DNA from: a virus | IMG/VR virus record: IMGVR_UViG_3300017788_000069 | Span: 1 to 39,701 of that record | Strand: one strand, 5' to 3' | DNA: 39,701 bases | Shown here: positions 33,075 through 39,271 of the stretch, piece after piece | Numbering within the stretch: position 1 is the first letter of the stretch | Layout of the letters: every line of letters begins with the position of its first letter | The notes under the pieces: generated by a model | What the model was told of the DNA's origin: nothing | The model's database searches: none | What the model saw: the letters and a program-made list of their open reading frames with translations, nothing else | Program-made: the position numbers and the translations under genes

Positions 33075-34001
33075 ATGCCCACTGAACAAGAAGTTCAACT
33101 GCTGAACGAAACGCTCTTCGAGCAACTCGATACACCCGGCATGCAGAAGCAGGCTATTGATGCCGTAAATGATTTTACGCGCACCAAGATGCGTGAAGAC
33201 GGGTTTTATCGCCGGATTATGCCGCCGCTGACGATAACCAACGACGAGTTGGACCGTCAGGTCGACACCGACAAACCGGTCAAGATTGTCGATAAAGAAC
33301 CCGATTCGCCGGCCGCCGTGTCGATTCCGTTCGCCACGCTTCCGACGAACTTCTACATCCGCGGCCCGCGTTACCGCGTCATGTTTGATCGCATCGTGTC
33401 TCCGCGCGCTGTGAAAGACGTCGACGAACTCCGGACGTATGTCATCGACATTCGTCAGGTGCTCAGCGACAACATGATCAAGGACATGCTCGCCGAAGAA
33501 GACTCGAAGTTCATTCAGGCAATGGACGTCGCGGTCGGTCCGTTGAACGCCGCCAATCCGCTTTCTGAGGTTCCGCAGAACGTTGAAATCAACGGCGGCA
33601 TCACTCGCGAAACGCTGGTTGACTCGTTGAAGGTTATGCCGAAAACGCCGTCGCATTTCGAAGTTGAAACGTGCCTTGTGAATAACATCACGATCAAGGA
33701 ATTGCTCAAATTCGGTCGCGAAGAGATGGGCGGTGATTTCTCGCAAGACATCATCAAAAACGGCTGGGCCGAGACGAATTTCCTCAACTGCCGCTGGATC
33801 GTCACGATCAAGCGCGATCTCGTCGAGGATGACGTCATGTACCAGTTTGCGTCGCCCAAGTTCATCGGCAAGAATTACGAACTGGAGCCCACCACGATGT
33901 ACATTCGTCGGGAGGCTTACATGCTCGAATACTTCGCCTACAACACGCAGGGCGGGTCGTTCGGCCATACTAATGGTCTTGCCAAGGTTAAGTTTGTCTG
34001 A
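33075..34001 (+). CDS. Probable major capsid protein (HK97-type)
   Basis: A 308-residue protein; the ATG at 33075 is chosen because GGAGG (33063-33067) lies upstream, whereas the in-frame ATG at 33051 would read through that site. It has an N-terminal helix, a FYRRIMPPL segment, a long acidic strand region, a helix (VIDIRQVLSDNMIKDMLAEED) leading to KFIQAMD, and a C-terminal beta region (YNTQGGSFGHTNGLAK). These order cues, length and position after protease, scaffold-like and decoration-like genes suit an HK97-fold capsid protein. Codon use is GC-ending and regular, in keeping with high expression. Confidence 0.75.
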   Translation: MPTEQEVQLLNETLFEQLDTPGMQKQAIDAVNDFTRTKMREDGFYRRIMPPLTITNDELDRQVDTDKPVKIVDKEPDSPAAVSIPFATLPTNFYIRGPRYRVMFDRIVSPRAVKDVDELRTYVIDIRQVLSDNMIKDMLAEEDSKFIQAMDVAVGPLNAANPLSEVPQNVEINGGITRETLVDSLKVMPKTPSHFEVETCLVNNITIKELLKFGREEMGGDFSQDIIKNGWAETNFLNCRWIVTIKRDLVEDDVMYQFASPKFIGKNYELEPTTMYIRREAYMLEYFAYNTQGGSFGHTNGLAKVKFV

Positions 34002-34025
34002 GCCGCATTACAGGAGCACTAGATT

Positions 34026-34412
34026 ATGGATCACATTAAACAAGCGGCTGATGAAGCCTACGCTACGATCGTAGCCCGGGTAGCCGCGCCGTATTTCTTC
34101 GAAAAGTTGGCGGCGCACGGCGTTGTGCCGCAATCGGAAGAGGAAGCCGGCGAAATGTGGGCCGCCGCCCATAAGTTGCACGTGCTCTACACCGCGGAGC
34201 AGGAAAAGTCTGCCGCTGCGAGGAGTAATTCGATGGCTGCTGTTAATCAGCAACTCGATTATTTCCTCAATGCGGCCGGTGCCGGCCCGCAGGTGTCGGA
34301 AAAACAAGCGGCGTTTGCTCGTTGCGCGGCGCGAGCCGCCGATGAGCCGGAAATTGCCAACGCAGTTTTAACGCTTCAAGCGGCCGCGGCTGCGGCGCTC
34401 CAGCAAGAATAA
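34026..34412 (+). CDS. Small helical head-associated protein
   Basis: A 128-residue, Ala-rich helical protein following the major capsid candidate by 24 bases, with CAGGAG upstream. It contains helices such as AADEAYATIVARVAAPYFFEK and a C-terminal Ala/Gln helix. No transmembrane segment or known family is seen. Likely roles are a head-completion or capsid accessory factor, from context only. Confidence 0.6.
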   Translation: MDHIKQAADEAYATIVARVAAPYFFEKLAAHGVVPQSEEEAGEMWAAAHKLHVLYTAEQEKSAAARSNSMAAVNQQLDYFLNAAGAGPQVSEKQAAFARCAARAADEPEIANAVLTLQAAAAAALQQE

Positions 34413-34425
34413 CACGGAGAGTAAA

Positions 34426-34788
34426 ATGCCCAACACGACTGACCTTTACACGACCGTAAAAAACGTTTCAGGCGTGAAACGTGTTTTCGGTTTTCTCGGC
34501 GAACACGGCCGCGAACTCGAAAATAACGCCACATACACCGTACCCGGTGACTTGGTAGCCCAACTCGGCGGGCAACGATCGAAACGCAAATTTCAAGCGT
34601 TAGAGCGTGCGTTGATCGCCGGACATCTTCAAATTGTCAAGTCTCCGTCGGTATACTTGCTCAGCGAAAGCGGCGACGTAACCCGGGAACTCGCTATGGC
34701 GTCGACGAAAGAACTCGGTACTACCGCGCCCTCTTACACGGGTGGCGGAGATTTCATCGAAGGCGACCTCAACGCCAACGACGCCTGA
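34426..34788 (+). CDS. Small beta-rich head or neck protein
   Basis: A 120-residue protein with CACGGAGAG upstream. The N-terminal 90 residues alternate strands (VKRVFGFLGEHGREL, TYTVPGDLVAQLGG) with a basic helix (KRKFQALERALIAG); the C-terminus is Thr/Gly/Asp-rich. Proteins of this size and pattern are common after capsid genes. It is the last gene before a strong terminator, so the capsid operon ends here. Confidence 0.65.
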   Translation: MPNTTDLYTTVKNVSGVKRVFGFLGEHGRELENNATYTVPGDLVAQLGGQRSKRKFQALERALIAGHLQIVKSPSVYLLSESGDVTRELAMASTKELGTTAPSYTGGGDFIEGDLNANDA

Positions 34789-34811
34789 TTTTTTTTTGTG
34801 GCAAATTAGAG

Positions 34812-34846
34812 AGCCCGCCGTGTTTAACGGCGGGCTTTCTTTTTTT
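34812..34846 (+). terminator. Rho-independent terminator ending the capsid operon
   Basis: Ten-pair stem 34812-34821/34827-34836 with a GTTTA loop and a T-rich tail from 34836. It lies 24 bases after the 34426 gene stop. TATACT at 34848-34853 follows at once and may be a -10 for the next gene, although no -35 is convincing. Confidence 0.92.
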
Positions 34847-34872
34847 GTATACTGACAGAAAAGGAGTCTTAC

Positions 34873-35874
34873 ATGGCTGTTATCGCTACACCGACGTCGC
34901 ATCCGTTGGTCCAATGTTGCGACCTTCCAAACACATCAATTTCTTTAACTCCGGTTCCGTGTGCGGGTCAGAACGTCATCAGCGCGCCGATTACGCATGT
35001 AAATGCGCAACCCAATTTGTCGAAAATGCGCGCCGTGTCGTTGTCGCAGGGCCAGTGCGCCGAGATTGAATGGCAGATGCACGATAAAGATGGTGCGCCA
35101 GTAGATTTAAGGCCCTGTGAGATAACAGCCCCTCCCGGCGCATTAAAAATTGTATTGCGGTTAAAAGAACAACTAGCGCTTGGAAATACACGCGCAGTGC
35201 AGTCACTCGACGCGATAATCGTAGATGCGGCCACCGGCAAGGTAAAAGTCAACTTGACGAAAAACATGGTCGGTATTCCGGGCATTTATTATGGCGAGAT
35301 GGCGCTGATCAACGTGGCTGCCGAAAACGCCGACAAACCATGCGTAGTTTTTTCCAACACGTTTTATGTCATCATTAATCGCAGCACGTTTGGTTCAGAA
35401 ACGTCAGTTGGCGGGCCCCCGAGCATCGCAGAAATTCGTTTACACTTGCGCGACTCCAGCCCGTCTGAAAGTTTTCTGATTGACAACATCATGTTTGACG
35501 ACGCCGAGATTGCTCTAGCGATTGCGCGGCCGATTCAGTATTGGAACGAAATTCCGCCGCCACTAGATTTAATTTACACCACGCAGAGTTTTCCGTTTCG
35601 CTATCACTGGCTTGAAGGTATTTGCGCGAATTTGTTTCTGATGGTCGCGGAGCAGTTTCGGCGCAATCAGTTAAGTTACAATGCCGCCGGTGTTGCAGTT
35701 GACGATCAGAATAAAGAAGCCAGTTACGAGCGCGCCGGGCAGACTCGTTGGCAGGCGTATCGCGAATGGGTGCGCGCCACAAAAGCCAGCATTAACCTCG
35801 AAAGTTGCTACGGCGAGGTATCGTCAAATTACAAGTACAGCGCCTACACCGATGCGATTCGAATTCGCTACTAG
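34873..35874 (+). CDS. Putative head-tail connector or neck protein
   Basis: A 333-residue protein with AAAAGGAG upstream. The N-terminal 175 residues are beta-rich (AVSLSQGQCAEIEWQM, IYYGEMALINVAA). The second half is helical: SIAEIRLHLRDSSPSES, FDDAEIALAIARPIQYWNEIPP, then WLEGICANLFLMVAEQFRRN and WQAYREWVRATK. The helix content with R-D-x-x-P and W-N-E-x-P-P resembles phage head-completion proteins I have seen in large phages, though I cannot name a family. It is transcribed after a terminator, so it needs its own promoter. Confidence 0.65.
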   Translation: MAVIATPTSHPLVQCCDLPNTSISLTPVPCAGQNVISAPITHVNAQPNLSKMRAVSLSQGQCAEIEWQMHDKDGAPVDLRPCEITAPPGALKIVLRLKEQLALGNTRAVQSLDAIIVDAATGKVKVNLTKNMVGIPGIYYGEMALINVAAENADKPCVVFSNTFYVIINRSTFGSETSVGGPPSIAEIRLHLRDSSPSESFLIDNIMFDDAEIALAIARPIQYWNEIPPPLDLIYTTQSFPFRYHWLEGICANLFLMVAEQFRRNQLSYNAAGVAVDDQNKEASYERAGQTRWQAYREWVRATKASINLESCYGEVSSNYKYSAYTDAIRIRY

Positions 35875-35905
35875 ATAAATTTCTGGCAAAAACGCGTCAT
35901 ATTTA
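35872..35905 (+). promoter_or_regulatory. Promoter-like element 1
   Basis: TAGATAAA at 35872, an A-rich stretch and CGTCATAT at 35895-35902. It is the most diverged of four related elements; the spacing between boxes is 23 rather than 19. It overlaps the preceding stop codon and precedes the 35957 gene. Confidence 0.55.
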
Positions 35906-35938
35906 TTGCTCTGCTTGATACGGTATTGAGCAGAGCAA
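35906..35938 (+). promoter_or_regulatory. 5' leader hairpin
   Basis: Nine perfect pairs, 35906-35914 with 35930-35938, start a few bases after the promoter-like core, so the stem would sit at the 5' end of the mRNA. It could protect the transcript. Similar leader stems follow elements 2 and 3. Confidence 0.6.
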
Positions 35939-35956
35939 ACTTGAGGAGACGCGATC

Positions 35957-36406
35957 ATGACGAGTGTTTCGCCCGCGACGACGTGGGCTTTGGGCGTCAT
36001 TAAGTTAATGCTCGAAAAGGGCATCCAGCATCCCCTTATCAAGGCGCAAGAACTCGGCGTGCCCGAAGAACTGCGCAAGCAGGCCACCCACATGTGGGTG
36101 GTAATCAAGACGGCGACGATTCCGGGCGACGCCATGTCTGCGATCTGTCACGCGGGGGCGGCGATCGATGCGTGCATCGAGGCCGCCAAGCCGGGCGAAT
36201 CGCGCGACGAACTGATCCGAATCCGCGACGCCCTGAAGGTGGAACTGCCGTTTATCGACGGCATGTTCCGAGCGCTCCTCGACGACGTCGACGAGGGCCA
36301 CATCGCCGAGTGGCTGCTGGAGAACGTGCCGGCGGAATCGGCGACGACGGCGAAGAAGCCAGCCGCTCCGCGCCCGAAGACGGGCGGCGACCCGTCGATG
36401 AACTGA
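35957..36406 (+). CDS. Unknown helical protein
   Basis: A 149-residue, mostly helical protein with GAGGAG upstream. The first 115 residues contain regular amphipathic helices (ALGVIKLMLEKG, ELRKQATHMWVVIKTA, ELIRIRDALKVELPF); the tail is Ala/Pro/Lys-rich. It is the first gene of the GC-richer block, with its own promoter-like element, leader hairpin and terminator. No family is recognised. Confidence 0.75.
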   Translation: MTSVSPATTWALGVIKLMLEKGIQHPLIKAQELGVPEELRKQATHMWVVIKTATIPGDAMSAICHAGAAIDACIEAAKPGESRDELIRIRDALKVELPFIDGMFRALLDDVDEGHIAEWLLENVPAESATTAKKPAAPRPKTGGDPSMN

Positions 36407-36446
36407 GCCGGCGCGCCGCCGTGAGTTAGGCGTCGCCCGGCAATTG

Positions 36447-36476
36447 GCCGCCCCAGAAATGGGGCGGCTTTTTTTT
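36447..36476 (+). terminator. Rho-independent terminator with GAAA loop
   Basis: Nine-pair stem 36447-36455/36460-36468 closed by a GAAA tetraloop and followed by eight T. It lies 41 bases after the 35957 gene. Confidence 0.93.
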
Positions 36477-36671
36477 AGATATCAGTTCGTCTGATAAATC
36501 AGACATAACGCCGCGTTGTGTCCGATAAACACAACATATTTGTACGGCGCTAAAACTCGGTAAAAAACACGGCATATACATTGAGTGTACCGTTTAATGT
36601 TAGCAATTTCGCTGGCGTTAATGGGTTAATAGTTGGCGGCTCGTACACTCACGCCACAGGAGGACATAAAC
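36477..36671 (+). promoter_or_regulatory. Intergenic regulatory stretch with promoter-like element 2
   Basis: The main element has TAAAACTC at 36551 and CGGCATAT at 36570-36577, with a box-to-box spacing of 19, identical to elements 3 and 4. Two further GATAAA-containing segments lie upstream (around 36491 and 36522); the second is followed by CATATTTGT and could be another start. GAGTGTAC at 36583-36590 pairs perfectly with GTACACTC at 36643-36650, so the leader can form an extended stem before the AGGAGG site of the next gene. Confidence 0.65.
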
Positions 36672-37091
36672 ATGTCCAAGTCCGACAAGAAGAAGACCCC
36701 GGTTGTCCCCCGCCTGCGCGTCCGACGGCCGCGTGACGCCGCCAAGAAGGCGGCCAACGAGGCCGCCGCCGCGCGTCGCCTCGCCGCGCTCCAGTGTCGA
36801 CAGGAGGCCAGAAACGCCCTCCGGGCCGAACTGAACCGCCGGATTGGCGACGGCGAGGCGGACGCGATCCTCGCCGAGCGCCGCGCCGCGGCGGACGTCG
36901 CGCTCCTGCGGGAGTGCGATATGAAGGTCGGCGGGGAGGTGGTCGGCCGCCGCATCGTGCGGTGGCTCGGACGTCGGCGGGTTGCCGACCTCGATGCCGG
37001 CACGCTGCCGGCGGTCGCGATCGTGGCCGCGCTGTGGCGGTATGCCGCCACGCAGCACGAGATGCTGCGACCGCCCAAGGACGGGCGGTGA
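36672..37091 (+). CDS. Unknown highly basic protein
   Basis: A 139-residue protein with CAGGAGG upstream of its ATG. It is very rich in Arg and Ala, mainly helical, with a Lys/Arg-rich N-terminus, and is encoded by GC-rich codons unlike the virion genes. It may bind nucleic acid. It lies between a promoter-like element and a strong terminator as a single-gene unit, next to the giant RNA candidate. A role as its protein partner is possible but not shown. Confidence 0.7.
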   Translation: MSKSDKKKTPVVPRLRVRRPRDAAKKAANEAAAARRLAALQCRQEARNALRAELNRRIGDGEADAILAERRAAADVALLRECDMKVGGEVVGRRIVRWLGRRRVADLDAGTLPAVAIVAALWRYAATQHEMLRPPKDGR

Positions 37092-37112
37092 ACGCGACGG
37101 GCGGTGAATGAA

Positions 37113-37162
37113 AAGGAGTGCGGAAATGCCGGGGCTTCGGCCCCGTGTTTCCGCCTCCTTTT
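37113..37162 (+). terminator. Long UUCG-loop terminator
   Basis: A nested stem: AAGGAG with CTCCTT, GCGGAAA with TTTCCGC, and an inner GGGGC-TTCG-GCCCC hairpin, with T residues at 37159-37162. It ends the 36672 unit directly before promoter element 3. Confidence 0.93.
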
Positions 37163-37165
37163 AAC

Positions 37166-37210
37166 TATCAGCGCTGTTGCTAAATAAACGCAAAAAACGC
37201 GGCATATAAA
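37166..37210 (+). promoter_or_regulatory. Promoter-like element 3 (giant RNA unit)
   Basis: CTATCAGCGC, then GCTAAATAAA (box at 37181-37188), an A6 run and CGGCATAT at 37200-37207. The upstream CTATCAGCGC and the box are shared nearly exactly with element 4. It directly precedes the gene-free structured segment. Confidence 0.75.
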
Positions 37211-37214
37211 GTGT

Positions 37215-38284
37215 AGGCAGATATACGTATCTGCTTACGGGGAGTTCCTTGACCCCCGCAAAGCCCTGAGTGCCGGCACTTTTAAGTGACCGTGAACAGG
37301 GCAGAAAAGGCGCCGCGTCCCGCGATAAAAGGACCGAGGAGTCATGTACATGGCTTCGCGACGTCGGTGCCGGTTGATCACCCGGTCGGCCCAAGTGGCC
37401 GGGTGGATCAAGCGACCCATCACGAACCCGACGGGATCGCGGCGTCAGCCGCGCCGCCCGAAGGGGAGTGACGGGTCGTCCGGCAACGAGAAGGACTAGC
37501 AATCCTTCTTGTTGAGGTGGAAAGTAGCCGGCGGAGATCGTCAAAATCTCCATCGGTGAAGAGCAGCATCGCTGCCGTCCACCCGGGCTCCGCTTGTCAG
37601 CACGATACTCAGACAAGCACGCGGTTTGCTACCGCTGAAGCCGGATAAGTCCGGTGTAATTCTACGGGGAAGTTCCGTAGGGCTTAACAAGCCGCCACTG
37701 TTGTTGTCTGCGCCGCCAGAGGTTTTGTGGGTTCAACTCCCACAGGCGGACTTTACCCTTCATCGCTTGGGTTATCAGCGAGAGCCAACCTCATTCCAAG
37801 GGCTGAGAAGGTTGGAACCCACCAGATTGGGTTTGAGTCGAAGTCGAGCCTGTCGTTCTAACGGACGGCCATGACGACGACATTCTGATCGGGAGCACCA
37901 CGCCCCCGGCTTGGCGATCAGCCGTCATTGAGACACGGTTGGTCAAAGGGCAAAATCCTTTTGAGTTGACAACTGCAGGTCAACGAAAACCATCTTTCGG
38001 GCTCTGGTTGAGGAAGCGTGCGCAACATTGGCAGAACCGATCCGACAGTCGGTTCTGCGTCATCGTGTGAGGCCCTTCGGGGAGATACTCGCACGATTTA
38101 GGCTGTCGGTAAACCCGGTAAATTTCCGGGCGTGGTTTGGGCGTTGGATTGAGCGCTAACCACGAGAAATATCAATCCCCACGTTTCCGCCAGCCGAAAC
38201 GTTGTTTACAAAAGCGCTGGCCAGTCGTGACAAGATCGCGACGAAGTCAACACGGTGGGATTCCGTGCTCTGCGAGTTTTTTTT
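37215..38284 (+). ncRNA. Candidate giant structured RNA (about 1.07 kb)
   Basis: This stretch has no convincing gene but is dense in hairpins from end to end. Examples: 37217-37223/37228-37234; 37263-37268/37297-37302; 37490-37495/37503-37508; 37533-37538/37546-37551; 37593-37598/37612-37617; 37662-37667/37675-37680; 37965-37970/37979-37984; 38033-38040/38049-38056; a UUCG-capped stem around 38071-38079 inside 38064-38095; and a stem from the ACGTTTC/GAAACGT pair near 38181-38202. One hairpin (37726-37744) is a perfect tRNA-like T arm, TTCAACT loop included. It has its own promoter-like element and a T8 tail. Size, phage setting and fold density resemble GOLLD/ROOL-type ornate RNAs; the class is inferred, not matched. 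Confidence 0.75.
38251..38284 (+). terminator. Probable terminator of the giant RNA
   Basis: CACGG (38251-38255) pairs with CCGTG (38263-38267), a small CTC/GAG hairpin may form just after, and eight T follow at 38277-38284. The gap between the main stem and the T run is longer than usual. Confidence 0.55.
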
Positions 38285-38285
38285 A

Positions 38286-38332
38286 TCTATCAGCGCCTGC
38301 GCTAAATAAATGACAAAAGAACGGCATATTTG
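38286..38332 (+). promoter_or_regulatory. Promoter-like element 4
   Basis: CTATCAGCGC, then GCTAAATAAA (box at 38303-38310) and CGGCATAT at 38322-38329, with the same spacing of 19 as elements 2 and 3. It precedes the AAA+ ATPase gene by 40 bases. Confidence 0.75.
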
Positions 38333-38368
38333 TTGTGTTCGGTTTAACTCTTATGAAGGAGGTTTTTT

Positions 38369-39199
38369 ATGACGACGACGGTTGCCGATCTTTTGCCGGG
38401 TTATCACGCCCGGCGCGGCGAGTTGCTCGCCGCGCGATTCCTCGCCGCCATTACGGCGACCCTCCGGGCGGCGATGATGGTCGGGCATCCCGGCACGGGC
38501 AAGACATTCTTCGGAGAATGTTTTGCCAAAGGCCGGAATGCAAAGCACTTTTTCATACCCTGCCATTCATGGCTCACCTCCGAAGAGGTGAATCAGGGTA
38601 TCGACGTCGGGCGGGTCGCGGTCGGCGTCAAGGACGCCGACGAGGCGTACCTTGACGGCAACTTGCTCCGCGCCGTCAAGGCGTCACGACACGGCGATGT
38701 CGTCGTGACGCTCGACGAGGTGGAGAAGGCCGGGGCGAGATTTTACCCGCTCATTCTGGATTTTCTCCAGCACGGGCGGGTGCCGGATGCACGACACCAA
38801 ATGCATCAGGCGGATTGTCGGCGTCTTTTCGTTGTGCTCACCGCCAACGAGGAGGCCGACATTCCCGACGCCGTGAAGCGGCGGTGCTTCCGCGTCGTGA
38901 TGGAGTTCCTTCCGGAGAACGTCGAGGTCGACGTGCTGCGAAAGAGCACCGGAGCGACCGGGGCGGCCTGCCGCCTTGTCGTACGGATGGCGAACGTCAT
39001 CCGCACGAAGGGCGAGTCAAAGCCCTCACTGCAGGAGTTGCGTGAACTCCTGCGGTGCCGAACCTTGGTGTCGTCAGCAGACGATACCGAGGCGCTGCTT
39101 GACGGGTTTCTCGTCAAGCACGAAAAGGACCGTGCAATGTTGAATCGGGAGTTTAACGCCCCCGGCGCGACGTTGTACGGTGAATTTCGGCGTGGGTGA
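38369..39199 (+). CDS. MoxR/CobS-type AAA+ ATPase
   Basis: A 276-residue protein, the typical length of a MoxR-type AAA+ module. Walker A is GHPGTGKT at 39-46; Walker B is VVVTLDE at 111-117; sensor 1 is LTANEE with Asn160; Arg171-Arg172 are Arg-finger candidates. The GGAGG site precedes the ATG. Such ATPases act with a VWA-domain partner as a chaperone or metal chelatase-like pair; phage CobS-like proteins are known. The next gene, after a terminator, could be the partner. Codon use is GC-rich. Function in this phage is unknown. Confidence 0.85.
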   Translation: MTTTVADLLPGYHARRGELLAARFLAAITATLRAAMMVGHPGTGKTFFGECFAKGRNAKHFFIPCHSWLTSEEVNQGIDVGRVAVGVKDADEAYLDGNLLRAVKASRHGDVVVTLDEVEKAGARFYPLILDFLQHGRVPDARHQMHQADCRRLFVVLTANEEADIPDAVKRRCFRVVMEFLPENVEVDVLRKSTGATGAACRLVVRMANVIRTKGESKPSLQELRELLRCRTLVSSADDTEALLDGFLVKHEKDRAMLNREFNAPGATLYGEFRRG

Positions 39200-39205
39200 T
39201 TTTAC

Positions 39206-39249
39206 GGGGCCCGACTCATAGCGGGATGAGTCGGGCCCCTTCGTTTTTT
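39206..39249 (+). terminator. Strong terminator after the AAA+ gene
   Basis: Fourteen perfect pairs, 39206-39219 with 39226-39239, a 6-nt loop and a T6 tail at 39244-39249. Confidence 0.95.
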
Positions 39250-39271
39250 CCCGCAGCGGAGGAAAGAAAGT

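Noticed and set aside
32673-33968. 431-codon minus-strand frame opposite the capsid genes
   Set aside because: It is the mirror of well-supported + strand genes with good ribosome binding sites; its composition (His/Arg/Val-rich) is typical of an antisense shadow.
37690-37752. A second complete tRNA
   Set aside because: Only the T arm is canonical. At the normal distance there is no complementary 5' acceptor strand, D arm or anticodon arm.
37161-37874. Several 60-150 codon reading frames in the giant RNA segment (both strands)
   Set aside because: None has a convincing start site or a protein-like composition, and they overlap dense secondary structure; they look like chance frames in GC-rich sequence.
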